A DNA stretch of 64,000 nt from Xanthomonas translucens pv. cerealis (GCF_006838285.1 NZ_CP038228.1:3596001-3660000); one strand, 5' to 3'; shown: positions 37,973-46,845, counted from the stretch's first letter. The notes: generated from the letters alone by a model not told the origin. Numbers and translations: made by a program.

Positions 37973-37989
37973 GTTCGGAGAGCGAACAT
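37971..37989. promoter_or_regulatory. Perfect palindrome over the fic start codon
   Basis: ATGTTCG, a 5-base spacer GAGAG, and CGAACAT: two perfect 7-bp arms, with the fic ATG inside the arm at 37971-37977. A regulator bound here would block fic expression; the wHTH domain of Fic itself is a candidate. Confidence 0.55.
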
Positions 37990-38276
37990 GATGCAATGAC
38001 GCGTACTAAAAATCCATTTTTTTTAACACGTCTTGGCCTCGTTGATGCTTACAGCCAGCCATCGCTTGGACATCGAGCGATTCAGGTCCAGGCCCGCACC
38101 CCAACAGCGAGATCCGGCTCTTTCAGCAACGTAGGCTGTAGCGCATGGCGGGGGGTGGCCGCGTCCATGTGCAAAGAAGAGCCCATTTGATATACACGAC
38201 CGCAACGACATGTATCGTTTCGGCCATGTTTTATGCACGTCGCGAAGACCGGCGGCGCCTGTCTTCGCGCAATCCA

Positions 38277-39293
38277 CTACCAGACCACCTCGGCCATCGA
38301 GCAGTTCAGGCCCGAGCCGATGCCCATCAGCGCGATCCGGTCGCCCTTCTTCAGCCGCCCCAACTCGCGCAGCTTGCTCAACACGATCGGTACGCTGGCC
38401 GGGCCGATGTTGCCGTGCTCGCCGAAGATGGTCATCACCTTCCTCGGGTCGATGCCGAAATTCTTGATGAAGGCCTGGGTGTGCGGCAGGCTGACCTGAT
38501 GGATCACGAACTGGTCCAGTTCGTCCACCACCCAGCCCAGCGCCTGCATGGCGGCGACGAAGGTCTTCTGCGCCAGCTTGAGGCCCTCGATCAGCAGCAT
38601 GCGGGTATCGGTGACCATGCGGTCCAGGTTGCCCCGGCACAGGGTGTTCCACTCGGTGGCCGAGCGGGTCACGCCGCCGCGGTAGCGTGGGGCGTCCGGA
38701 ACCAGCTCGGCGCGCGCCATCACCATCGCCGCGGCGCCGCAGCCCAGGGTCAGCGCGGCCAGCTCGTCGCGGAATTCCTGCGCGGTCACGTCCGGGGAGG
38801 TCATCCGTTCCAGGGTCTTCTCGTACACCAGGTTGGCGGTCTCGCCATCCACCACCAGCGCGTAGTCGACTTCGCCGCGCTCGATCATCCGCGCCGCGAT
38901 GTCCATGCCGTTGATGAAGGCCAGGCAGGCATTGGCGACATCGAAGGTCACGCATTCCTCGCCCACGCCCAGATTGCCGGAGACGATGCTGGCGGTGGAC
39001 GGTTCCAGGTAGTCGCGGCTGACCGAGGTATTGACCAGCAGCCCGACCTGGCCGGCGGTGATGCCCGCGTCGGTCATCGCCTTGCGCGCCGCCAGGGTGG
39101 CCGCATCGGACGCCTGCATGTCCGCATCCCACATGCGCCGCGCATGGATGCCGGCGACGTCGCCGAGCACGTCGGTACGGATGCCGAGGCGATCGTAGGT
39201 GGGCTGCAGGCGTTCGTTGATCTGCTTGGAGGTCAGCGTGTGCGGCGCATCGATATGCGCCAGTCCCGCGATGGAGACATTGTTGAAGAGCAT
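38277..39293 (-). CDS. oleA: OleA, acyl-CoA condensing thiolase of olefin synthesis
   Basis: First enzyme of the ole pathway: it joins two fatty acyl-CoAs head to head by non-decarboxylative Claisen condensation. The 338-residue KAS III-like protein has Cys123 (ANACLAF), His265 (VIHQVS), Asn295 (GEHGNIGPAS) and Glu97 (DYLEP). With the 20-residue tag used in structural work these equal Cys143, His285, Asn315 and Glu117 of X. campestris OleA. The ATG at 39293 was chosen to match that length; an upstream in-frame start would add 12 residues. It lies 280-300 bp upstream of the fic gene, which separates it from oleB. Confidence 0.94.
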   Translation of the reverse strand: MLFNNVSIAGLAHIDAPHTLTSKQINERLQPTYDRLGIRTDVLGDVAGIHARRMWDADMQASDAATLAARKAMTDAGITAGQVGLLVNTSVSRDYLEPSTASIVSGNLGVGEECVTFDVANACLAFINGMDIAARMIERGEVDYALVVDGETANLVYEKTLERMTSPDVTAQEFRDELAALTLGCGAAAMVMARAELVPDAPRYRGGVTRSATEWNTLCRGNLDRMVTDTRMLLIEGLKLAQKTFVAAMQALGWVVDELDQFVIHQVSLPHTQAFIKNFGIDPRKVMTIFGEHGNIGPASVPIVLSKLRELGRLKKGDRIALMGIGSGLNCSMAEVVW

Positions 39294-39395
39294 CGAGATG
39301 TACGCCGGGATAAGGCGAAGGGGCGCCAATTCTAGCGGTTGCCCGGTTTTACCGCATCTTTAACAAACTGAAACAGAGCGCATGGCTTAACCGGT

Positions 39396-39713
39396 TCAGC
39401 GAACACTGCATTGATAGGCTGCATAACGCTGGTCGCCCTCGACCGGCTCGCCCATCGCCTGCACCGTATTGGCGCCGACGCCCGGGGCCTCGTTGCGGGC
39501 CAGGGTTTCCAGTTCCTCGCGCACCCGCAGCGGGTTGCGCTGGTAGAAGCCGACGTTGCTCTTCACCGACACCACCACCTCGCCGCGCTTCTCGCAGCCA
39601 GCCGGCGCCTGTCCTGGCGGCAGCACACGCACGGTCTTGCCTTCCGGCGCCATCGGCACCCAGGTGCAGGCGGCGAGACTGGCGAGCAGGAACAACGCGA
39701 TCGGTAGGCGCAT
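39396..39713 (-). CDS. DUF4156 lipoprotein
   Basis: Protein of 105 residues with a signal peptide and lipobox LAAC (Cys at about residue 16), so a predicted outer-membrane lipoprotein. The mature part has two further cysteines (AGCEKRGEV and AAYQCSVR) likely to pair, and a GANTVQAMGEP segment seen in the DUF4156/YjeI family. Its role is unknown. It lies 102 bp upstream of oleA on the same strand. Confidence 0.75.
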   Translation of the reverse strand: MRLPIALFLLASLAACTWVPMAPEGKTVRVLPPGQAPAGCEKRGEVVVSVKSNVGFYQRNPLRVREELETLARNEAPGVGANTVQAMGEPVEGDQRYAAYQCSVR

Positions 39714-40076
39714 GGACAGGGACCGCAGGTTGAAGGAACCCGGATTGTGCCGCAGATCGCTGAATTGACAATGACGCCGATGGATGAGAGACCGCCGGAC
39801 GCACCGGAGAGGGGGCAGCCGAGCCTCTCTCCCGCCGGGAGAGGGGTTGGGGTGAGAGTGCGGCGCGAAGTGTCTTGCGGAGTTTGGCCGCACGAGGCTC
39901 CGCCCGTACCCTCATCCGGCCCTGCGGGCCACCTTCTCCCGATGGGAGAAGGGAACAGCCTAAGCCCCTCTCCCATCGGGAGAGGGGTTGGGGTGAGGGT
40001 ACGGCGCGAAGCGTCTCGCGGAGTTGGGCGCACAAGGCTCCGCCCATATCCTCATTCGGCCCCCGAAGCCGCCGCC
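39714..40076. other. Gene-free gap filled by repeats
   Basis: 363 bp between the lipoprotein and the M16 protease genes, mostly occupied by the duplicated repeat at 39824-40062. Short open frames here are translations of repeat DNA. Confidence 0.5.
39824..40062. repeat. Two direct copies of a ~98-bp intergenic repeat
   Basis: Units at about 39824-39921 and 39965-40062, offset by 140-141 bp. Each starts with a CTCTCCC...GGGAGAG hairpin, then GGTTGGGGTGAG, CGGCGCGAAG, GCGGAGTT and CTCCGCCC, and ends with CCTCAT(C/T)CGGCC. Between them a hairpin region (39919-39960) matches the repeat inside nrdJb at 514-563. Confidence 0.8.
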
Positions 40077-42950
40077 TTAGCGCTTCGGCGCGACCGGCGC
40101 AGCACCCTGCGGCTTGCCGTCGGCGTCGATCACCGTCACCTCGCCCAGCTTCAGCGCGCGCACTGGGCGCTCGATCTGCTTCAGGTCGCCCACCACCACC
40201 CAGGTCAGTGCGTTGGCATCGAGCGTCGCCGCCGCCTCGCGCACCTGCGCCGGGGTCATCGCCTCGATCTCGGCCTTGCGCGTGAATACGTAGTCGTCGG
40301 GCCGCCCATAGCGCACGATGCCGCCAATCGCGCCGAGCACCGAACTGGCGGTCTCGTAGGCGCCGGGCAGGCTCAGAGTCTGGATGTTGCGGATCCGCGC
40401 CACTTCCTCCGCCGTCGGCGGCGCCTTGCCGCTGGCGAAGGCGTTGATCTCCTTCTGCATCTCCTGCAGCGCCGGCGCGGTCTTGTCGATCTGCACCGGC
40501 GCGGCAGCCGACCACGGGCGCTGGCCCAGGGCGTTGGAGGCCGAACTGCGCGCACCGTACGACCAATGCTTGCTCTCGCGCAGGTTCATGTTCAGCCGCG
40601 AGGTGAAGTCGCCGCCGAGCACGCCGTTGGCGATGTCGAACCGGATCGAGGACGCCTCGGTGGTCGGCGGCACCAGTTCGGCGGCGAACAGGTTGGCCTG
40701 CACCGCGCCTGGCTGGTCGATCAGATACACCCGCGGCTTGCTCGGACGCGGCACCGCCGCCGGCGCCCGCAGCGCCGGCGCCGCGCCCTCGCCCTTCCAG
40801 TCGCCGAACTGCGCATTCAGCAGCGGCACCACCTCGGCCAGCGTGGTATCGCCGACCACGATCAGCGTGGCCTGCTCGGGACGGATCCAGTCGCGCTGGA
40901 AATCGACCAGGTCGGCGCGCTCCAGCGCCGCGATCTCCGCCTCGGTGCCGCTGCCGCTGAACGGGATCGCATACGGATGGCCGGCGCCGTACAGCAGCGG
41001 CGGCAGCACCCGCATCGCCACCGCGTTGGGCTGCGCCTTCTCCTGGCGGATGCCGGCGATCCAGCTGGCCTTGATCCGCTCGATCTCCTTCTGTTCGAAG
41101 CGCGGGCGCCGCAGTAAATCGGCGTACAGCGCCAGCGACGGCGCCAGGTTCTCCTTCAAGGCCGACAGGTAGGCATTACTGCCATCCAGCGACGCACCGG
41201 CGCTGAGCGCGGCGCCCAGGCTGTCGGCGGCATCGGCGAAGCCCAGCGCGTCGCGCTCGCCAGCGCCTTCGTCGAGCATGCCCATGGTGAAGTTGGCGGT
41301 GCCAGACTTGCGCCCCTGGTCGGCGCTGAAGCCGCCATGGAATTCGTAGCTGAATTGCACCACCGGCACGTCGTGGCGCTCGGCCAGGATCAGCTGGGTG
41401 CCGTTCTTCAGCGTGGCGCGCTGCAACGCCGGGAACTTCAACTGCGGGAACTGGGTGGTCTTGGGCGGGCCGGCGCTGCGATCGACGACGCTGGGCAGCG
41501 CGCGGTACTTCGGATCGACCGGCGGCGCATTCAGCGGCGCCGGCTGCACCGCCGGATCCTCGGCCAGCGCCACGCGCTCGCCCGGTTGCACCACCAGGGT
41601 GTGATCGCCCTTGCCCAGCCATTTGCGGCCCACCGCCTTCAGGTCGCGCGCGCGGGTGGATTCGATCGTGGCCAGCGAGGTGCGGAAGCAGCCCGGATCG
41701 CCGGTGAACACCGTGCACTCGGCCAGCGCATCGGCCTTGCCGCCGAACCCGCCGATGCGTTCGATGCCGCGCACGAAGCCTGCGCGAAACGCGGTCTTGG
41801 CACGCAACAGCTCGTCCTTGTCCGGCCCATTGTCGAGCAGCTTGCGCAGTTCCTCGTCGATCACCGCCTCGACCTTGGCCGGATCCACGCCCTGCTTCAC
41901 CGTGGCGATGATGCCGAAGCTGGAGCCCAGCTGCGACGGCCAGGCGCCGGCGCTGATCTGGTCGACCAGCTTGTCCTCGTGCACCAGGCGACGGTCCAGC
42001 CGCGACGACTTGGCCCCGCCCAGCAACTGCGCCAGCAGCTGCAGGCGGTCGATGTCCTCGGTGCCGGTCTGGGCCACGTTCCAGACGCGGTAGATGCGCG
42101 CCTGCGGCACCTTGTCGGTCATCGTCTCGCGGGTGGACTGGGTGCGCTGGGCCACGTCGACCTGCGGCTGCGCCATGCTCGGTCCGGCCGGGATGTCGCC
42201 GAAATAGCGCGCGACCTTCTCTTTCGCGGTGGCCACATCGATGTCGCCGGCCAGCACCAGCACCGCGTTGTTCGGCCCGTACCAGGTGCGGAACCACTGC
42301 TTCACGTCAGCCAGCGAGGCGGCGTTGAGATCGTTCATCGAGCCGATCACGCTGTGGTGGTACGGGTGGCCCTTCGGATATAGCGCGCGGCTCAGCCTGT
42401 CCCAGGCCTGGCCGTAGGGCTGGTTCTCGCCCTGGCGCTTCTCGTTCTGGACCACGCCGCGCTGTTCGTCGAGCGCGGCCTGGTCGATGGCGCCGACCAG
42501 GTGGCCCATGCGGTCGGACTCCATCCACAGCGCCATGTCCAGCGCGGTGGTCGGCACGTTCTCGAAATAGTTTGTGCGGTCGCTGTTGGTGGTGCCGTTC
42601 TGGTCGGTGGCGCCGACCTGCTTGAACGGTTCGAAGAACTCGCCGCTGTGGTTCTCGCTGCCCTGGAACATCAGATGTTCGAACAGGTGCGCGAAACCGG
42701 TGCGCCCGGCCGGCTCGTCCTTGGCGCCGACGTGGTACCAGAGGTTGACCGCCACGATCGGCGCCTTGCGATCGGTATGCACCACCACGCGCAGGCCGTT
42801 GGGCAAGGTGAACTGCTCGTAGGCGATATCCACTGTCGCCGCCGCCGGCGGCCTGGCCGCACTCGACGGCGGCGCGTAGCTCAGCGCGCCGAGCGCGGTG
42901 GACAGGGCGATGGCCAGCAGCGCCCCACGCGGGCGGATCGACACGGTCAT
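40077..42950 (-). CDS. Exported M16 zinc protease (insulinase family)
   Basis: Periplasmic or secreted metalloprotease of 957 residues. The signal peptide ends near SSAA (residue 32). The N-terminal half is active: inverted zinc motif HLFEH (His88, Glu91, His92) and the third ligand near Glu170 in VVQNEKRQ. The second half (from about residue 500) is the inactive partner domain, with the usual RxxxY-like region near YGARSSAS. Both halves in one chain is the usual pitrilysin/PqqL-like layout. The ATG at 42950 has AAGGA upstream. Confidence 0.9.
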   Translation of the reverse strand: MTVSIRPRGALLAIALSTALGALSYAPPSSAARPPAAATVDIAYEQFTLPNGLRVVVHTDRKAPIVAVNLWYHVGAKDEPAGRTGFAHLFEHLMFQGSENHSGEFFEPFKQVGATDQNGTTNSDRTNYFENVPTTALDMALWMESDRMGHLVGAIDQAALDEQRGVVQNEKRQGENQPYGQAWDRLSRALYPKGHPYHHSVIGSMNDLNAASLADVKQWFRTWYGPNNAVLVLAGDIDVATAKEKVARYFGDIPAGPSMAQPQVDVAQRTQSTRETMTDKVPQARIYRVWNVAQTGTEDIDRLQLLAQLLGGAKSSRLDRRLVHEDKLVDQISAGAWPSQLGSSFGIIATVKQGVDPAKVEAVIDEELRKLLDNGPDKDELLRAKTAFRAGFVRGIERIGGFGGKADALAECTVFTGDPGCFRTSLATIESTRARDLKAVGRKWLGKGDHTLVVQPGERVALAEDPAVQPAPLNAPPVDPKYRALPSVVDRSAGPPKTTQFPQLKFPALQRATLKNGTQLILAERHDVPVVQFSYEFHGGFSADQGRKSGTANFTMGMLDEGAGERDALGFADAADSLGAALSAGASLDGSNAYLSALKENLAPSLALYADLLRRPRFEQKEIERIKASWIAGIRQEKAQPNAVAMRVLPPLLYGAGHPYAIPFSGSGTEAEIAALERADLVDFQRDWIRPEQATLIVVGDTTLAEVVPLLNAQFGDWKGEGAAPALRAPAAVPRPSKPRVYLIDQPGAVQANLFAAELVPPTTEASSIRFDIANGVLGGDFTSRLNMNLRESKHWSYGARSSASNALGQRPWSAAAPVQIDKTAPALQEMQKEINAFASGKAPPTAEEVARIRNIQTLSLPGAYETASSVLGAIGGIVRYGRPDDYVFTRKAEIEAMTPAQVREAAATLDANALTWVVVGDLKQIERPVRALKLGEVTVIDADGKPQGAAPVAPKR

Positions 42951-43358
42951 GCAAGTTCCTTTTGAGGAATGAGTGGAAGGAGAGCCAGGCCTCGATCGTA
43001 ACGGGCCGGCGCCATGCCCGCGTATGCCGTTCGGTCCGCTCCTGAGCATCGCCGGCACCGTCGATGCTGAACGCGATGCGCCGACGCCGCTGCCCGAGAG
43101 GTGACCGGCAAGCCGAAGACGGACGCAAGGGACCGTGTGTCCGCCCGCGGACACACGGCTCACAAAAAAACTGGAATAACAAAGCCTTGAAGTTGGCACA
43201 GGATCTGATTTGCAGCTGGGCGCAACAAAACACTGCCAAATTGAAAAAGTGAACAAGAGCTTAATAAAGATAAAAGGCAGAAGAGGGTCTTGCACACCCT
43301 GATTTGGTGTTACCCATTACTACATCACCACTATTAAATAACACTAAAGAGGCCCGCC
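42951..43358. other. AT-rich divergent region upstream of a small secreted protein
   Basis: 408 bp between divergent genes. 43133-43158 holds a perfect 12-bp hairpin. 43160-43345 is strikingly AT-rich for this genome, with a possible promoter: TTGAAA at 43241 and TAAAGA at 43265, 18 bp apart. No gene could be supported within it. Confidence 0.5.
43133..43158. repeat. Perfect inverted repeat
   Basis: CCGTGTGTCCGC and GCGGACACACGG separated by CC. It lies between divergent genes and no T-run follows on either strand, so an operator or structural site is more likely than a terminator. Confidence 0.5.
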
Positions 43359-43673
43359 ATGAAAACCGTTTCCTTCGCCCTGAGCTTCGCCATCGCCGCC
43401 CTGCTCGCCGCGCCGGCCATCGCCGCACCTGCCATCGCCACTCTGGACAGCATGCAGGTCCGCCCTTCCGCCGAGCAGATCGCCCAGCGCAGCGTCGAGC
43501 GCAACAGCGGCGTCGTCACCCTGGCCGCGCTGCAGGTGCGTCCGAGCGCCGACACCCAGAGCGTGATCGCGATCGGCAGCGTGGTCAGCGGTGCCCTGGA
43601 CAGCGCGATGCTGCAGCTACAGCCAAGCCTGCAGAACCTGAGTCAGGATCTGACCACCAGCTTGGCGCGCTGA
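43359..43673 (+). CDS. Small secreted protein, unknown
   Basis: A 104-residue protein with a clear signal peptide (MKTVSFALSFAIAALLAAPA, cleavage near AIA|AP). The mature part repeats the segment QVRPSA twice, at about residues 33-38 and 59-64, then becomes Ser/Leu/Gln-rich. It has no cysteines. AGAGG lies 7 bases before the ATG. The AT-rich leader suggests special regulation or silencing. The family was not recognised. Confidence 0.7.
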   Translation: MKTVSFALSFAIAALLAAPAIAAPAIATLDSMQVRPSAEQIAQRSVERNSGVVTLAALQVRPSADTQSVIAIGSVVSGALDSAMLQLQPSLQNLSQDLTTSLAR

Positions 43674-43714
43674 GCCGGCGACGCTTGACCGGCGCCGGCG
43701 CGTAAACTGCGCCG

Positions 43715-44194
43715 ATGACCGCCACGCCCACGCTGCATGTCCTGCTGTTCCAACCCGAAATACCGCCCAACACCGGCAATGCCATCCGCCTTTGCGCCAA
43801 CACCGGCACCCAGCTGCACCTGATCGAGCCGCTCGGCTTCGAGCTCGAGGACAAGCAGCTCAAACGCGCCGGCCTGGACTACCACGAATACGCACGCCTG
43901 CAGGTCCACGCTTCGCTGGACGCCGCGTTGCAGACCATCGCTCCGCGCCGCCTGTTCGCCCTGAGTACCCGCAGCAGCACCCGCTACGATGCGCCCGCCT
44001 TCGCCGACGGCGATGCGTTCCTGTTCGGCCCAGAGACCCGCGGCCTGCCCGCCGAGGTGCTGGAGCAGGTTCCGCCCGCGCAACGCCTGCGCCTGCCGAT
44101 GCGCCCGCACAACCGCAGCCTCAACCTGTCAAACGCGGTGGCGGTGGTGGTGTTCGAAGCATGGCGGCAGCTGGGCTTCCCCGGCGCGGATTGA
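43715..44194 (+). CDS. trmL: tRNA (cytidine/uridine-34-2'-O)-methyltransferase TrmL
   Basis: SPOUT-fold enzyme of 159 residues that methylates the 2'-OH of nucleotide 34 in leucine tRNAs. It has the motif block QPEIPPNTGNAIRLCANTG, the LFGPETRGLP knot motif and the C-terminal SLNLSNAVAVVVFEAWRQ helix, all typical of TrmL/YibK. The short length (no RNA-binding extension) also fits. Confidence 0.93.
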   Translation: MTATPTLHVLLFQPEIPPNTGNAIRLCANTGTQLHLIEPLGFELEDKQLKRAGLDYHEYARLQVHASLDAALQTIAPRRLFALSTRSSTRYDAPAFADGDAFLFGPETRGLPAEVLEQVPPAQRLRLPMRPHNRSLNLSNAVAVVVFEAWRQLGFPGAD

Positions 44195-44547
44195 GCGCAC
44201 GGCAGGCCGCCGGCCGATCGCGAACGCGTTTCCCTGGGCCGGACTGCGCGTCGGGCGCGCGGACAAGGCGCGCATCAACGCCGAGGCCAGCGGCGCGTGC
44301 GCACCTTATTTATCTATGGGGCGGCAGAACGTGCGGCGCAGACCGGCTTTGCGGCGCCGCGCCGGAAGCGCATTCAGCCGCCGCGGCTACAACCGCACCC
44401 CAAAAGTTCCTGAACATACTGTCTGATTTATGTACCGGTCAGTTTTAAATTCAGGGGAAGTTCGGGTGGCTAACGGATAATTTACATATCGGCAGCGAAC
44501 GGCCCACGCCTCAGCGCCGACTAAACCAATAAAAGGATATCCCGATC
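44195..44547. other. Leader region of the Ax21 gene
   Basis: 353 bp with no supportable gene. The last 150 bp are AT-richer and should hold the Ax21 promoter; AAAGGA at 44532-44537 is the likely ribosome-binding site, 10 bases from the ATG. Confidence 0.4.
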
Positions 44548-45120
44548 ATGAAGACTTCTCTGCTCGCTCTCGCCCTCCTGGCCACCCTGCCGTTCGCTGC
44601 CTCCGCTGCCGAAGGCCTGTCCTACAACTACGTCGAAGGCGGCTACATCAAGACCGACGCCAACGGCGGCGACGCGGATGGCTGGGCCATCAAGGGCTCC
44701 TACGCGATCAACCCGAACTTCAGCGTGTTCGGCGACTTCAACCGCCAGAAGACCGATTTCGGCGACGTCGACGTCGACCAGTGGCGCATCGGCGCCGGCT
44801 ACAACCACGAGATCTCGACCAGCACCGACCTGGTGACCCGCGTGGCCTACAACCGCTTCGACCCGGAATTCGGCAGCAAGTTCAACGGCTACAGCGCCGA
44901 AGCCGGCATCCGTACCGCGTTCAACCCGTACCTTGAGGTGTATGCGCTGGGCGGTTACGAGGACTACACCAAGAAGAACGGCAGCAACCCGGACGGCGAG
45001 TTCTACGGCCGCCTCGGCGCCCAGGCCAAGCTCAACCAGAACTGGGGCCTGAGCGCGGACCTGAAGATGAACCGCGACGGCGACAAGGAATGGTTCGTCG
45101 GCCCGCGCTTCAGCTGGTAA
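44548..45120 (+). CDS. ax21: Ax21-family outer-membrane beta-barrel protein
   Basis: Protein of 190 residues with a signal peptide cleaved after ASA (residue 20), giving a mature start AEGLSYNYVEGGYIK close to the known Ax21 N-terminus. The rest is alternating short beta-strands ending in aromatic FSW, as in small OmpA/OmpW-like barrels. Ax21 is an abundant surface and vesicle protein of Xanthomonas and Stenotrophomonas; claims that it is the ligand of the rice XA21 receptor were withdrawn. A rho-independent terminator follows. Confidence 0.88.
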   Translation: MKTSLLALALLATLPFAASAAEGLSYNYVEGGYIKTDANGGDADGWAIKGSYAINPNFSVFGDFNRQKTDFGDVDVDQWRIGAGYNHEISTSTDLVTRVAYNRFDPEFGSKFNGYSAEAGIRTAFNPYLEVYALGGYEDYTKKNGSNPDGEFYGRLGAQAKLNQNWGLSADLKMNRDGDKEWFVGPRFSW

Positions 45121-45174
45121 GCAGCACCGCGTAGCACTGCGCGCCGCGTCTCTCTCTCCCGCTGCGCGCGGTTC

Positions 45175-45207
45175 GAAGCCCGGTCCCAGGACCGGGCTTC
45201 TTTTTTT
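45175..45207 (+). terminator. Rho-independent terminator of ax21
   Basis: GAAGCCCGGTCC pairs with GGACCGGGCTTC and is followed by seven T residues, 55 bp after the ax21 stop. Confidence 0.9.
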
Positions 45208-45233
45208 GTGCGCCATGCAGGCTGGATGGCCGC

Positions 45234-45275
45234 AGACACGAAAAAGCCCGGCTTCGGCCGGGCTTTTTCGTGTCT
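45234..45275. terminator. Bidirectional terminator between ax21 and gpsA
   Basis: A 19-bp perfect stem with a TTCG tetraloop. The arms contain AAAAAGCCCGGC and GCCGGGCTTTTT, so a T-run follows the GC stem on both strands. It stops gpsA (minus) and backs up the ax21 terminator (plus). Confidence 0.9.
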
Positions 45276-45289
45276 GGAACAAGGCGCGG

Positions 45290-46315
45290 TCAGCTGAACA
45301 GCGTGGTCGGATACTCGGGTTTCTGCTCGCGGGCCAGCAACTGCTGCAGGCCCGCCGCCGGCGTCATCGCGCCGTGCAGCACCGCGCGCACCGCGTTGGA
45401 GATCGGCAGGTCGATGCCATGACGTTCGGCCTGGCGCATCACTTCGTCGGCGGTCTGCACCGACTCGACCACCTGGCCGATCGCGCGGACCGCGTCGTGC
45501 AGGGTCTGCCCGCGGCCCAGGGCCAGGCCCAGGCGCCGGTTGCGCGACAGGTCGCCGGTGCAGGTCAGCACCAGGTCGCCGAGTCCGGCCAGGCCCATCA
45601 GCGTTTCCGGCTTGCCGCCGATCGCCGCGGCCAGCCGCAGCATTTCGTTGAGGCCGCGGGTAATCAGGCCGGCGCGGGCGTTCAGGCCCAGCTCCATGCC
45701 GTCGGCCACGCCGGTGGCCACCGCCAGTACGTTCTTCATCGCCCCGCCCAACTCGGCACCGACCATGTCGTCGCCGGTGTAGGCGCGGAAGGTGGGGCCG
45801 TGCATCGCGTCTGCGACCTGCTGTGCGAACGCGGCATCGCCGTGCACGGTCACCGCGGTCGGCAGGTCCAGCGCCACTTCCTTGGCGAACGACGGCCCGG
45901 TCACCACTGCCAGCGGCACGTCATCGCCCAGTATCTGCTGTGCGACTTCATGCAGAAAGCGCCCGGAGCCCGGCTCGAAGCCCTTGGTCGCCCAGGCCAC
46001 GCCGGCCTGCGCCGGGCGCAACGGCGCCAGCTGATGCAGGGTTTCGGTGAACGCGTGCGACGGCACCACCACCAGGATCCAGTCGGCGCCGTGCACGGCC
46101 GCCGCCAGGTCGGTGGTGGCCTGCAGCGCCGCCGGCAACGCAATCTGCGGCAGGTAGCGCGGGTTCTCGTGGCGCTGCCCAATCGCCTCGGCGACGGCGG
46201 CATCGCGTCCCCACAGCACGGTCGGAAAACCGTGCCGGGCGAGGAGCGCGGCCAGGGCGGTGCCCCAGGAGCCGGCGCCGAGGACAGCGATCTTCTTCGC
46301 GGGGTGATCGCGCAT
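45290..46315 (-). CDS. gpsA: Glycerol-3-phosphate dehydrogenase [NAD(P)+]
   Basis: Cytoplasmic enzyme that makes sn-glycerol-3-phosphate from dihydroxyacetone phosphate for phospholipids. The 341-residue protein has the NAD motif [10 protein letters not shown] (13-22), the catalytic-lysine region with AMKNVLA, and substrate-binding [12 protein letters not shown]. It follows secB by 17 bp on the same strand, the standard secB-gpsA order of gammaproteobacteria. Confidence 0.95.
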   Translation of the reverse strand: MRDHPAKKIAVLGAGSWGTALAALLARHGFPTVLWGRDAAVAEAIGQRHENPRYLPQIALPAALQATTDLAAAVHGADWILVVVPSHAFTETLHQLAPLRPAQAGVAWATKGFEPGSGRFLHEVAQQILGDDVPLAVVTGPSFAKEVALDLPTAVTVHGDAAFAQQVADAMHGPTFRAYTGDDMVGAELGGAMKNVLAVATGVADGMELGLNARAGLITRGLNEMLRLAAAIGGKPETLMGLAGLGDLVLTCTGDLSRNRRLGLALGRGQTLHDAVRAIGQVVESVQTADEVMRQAERHGIDLPISNAVRAVLHGAMTPAAGLQQLLAREQKPEYPTTLFS

Positions 46316-46332
46316 GCGCAACGGCGGACGCG

Positions 46333-46845
46333 TCAGGCGTTGCCGGCCGGCTCCGAGTCGGCCAGCGACTTGGTCTCGTCCTGCTGCGCGCGCTGGCGCA
46401 GGGTTTCGGCGTACAGCGCTTCGAAGTTGATCGGCTGCAGGAAGAACGGCGGGAAGCCGCCGGCCTGGATCAGGTCGCTGACCAGCGAACGCACGTACGG
46501 GAACAGGATGTTCGGGCACTGTGTGCCGAGCAGCACGTCCACCGCCTGCGGGTCCAGGCCGACCAGGCCGAACACGCCGGCCTGCTGCACTTCGGCCACA
46601 TACGCGGTCTTGCCGGCGGCGGTGCAGGTCAGGGTCACCGCGAGCACCACTTCGAAGGCCTGCTCGTTCAGGCGCTGCACGCGCTGGTTGAGGTTGAGCT
46701 GCAGCTCCGGCTGCACGTTGTCGTTGAACACCGCCGGCGCGTTGGGCGACTCGAAGGACACATCCTTGACGTAGATCTTCTCGATGGTGAACGCGGGGCC
46801 GGCTTCGGCCGGCGCCGTGGCGCCGTTGTTGGTGACGTCGGACAT
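46333..46845 (-). CDS. secB: Protein-export chaperone SecB
   Basis: Cytoplasmic chaperone that holds preproteins unfolded and passes them to SecA. The 170-residue protein has the family blocks [27 protein letters not shown] and the [16 protein letters not shown] core, and ends in an acidic tail. It is followed by gpsA and preceded by a YibN-like rhodanese gene; the grxC gene that often lies between yibN and secB is missing here. Confidence 0.95.
   Translation of the reverse strand: MSDVTNNGATAPAEAGPAFTIEKIYVKDVSFESPNAPAVFNDNVQPELQLNLNQRVQRLNEQAFEVVLAVTLTCTAAGKTAYVAEVQQAGVFGLVGLDPQAVDVLLGTQCPNILFPYVRSLVSDLIQAGGFPPFFLQPINFEALYAETLRQRAQQDETKSLADSEPAGNA

Noticed and set aside
37997..38276. Small gene between fic and oleA
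   Set aside because: The open frames have no ribosome-binding site or coding character; the AT-rich stretch looks like the edge of the inserted DNA.
39824..40062. CRISPR array
   Set aside because: Only two long imperfect units with an unrelated repeat between them; no short regular repeats or spacers.
43133..43158. Terminator for the M16 or small secreted protein gene
   Set aside because: It lies upstream of both divergent genes and no T-run follows the stem on either strand.
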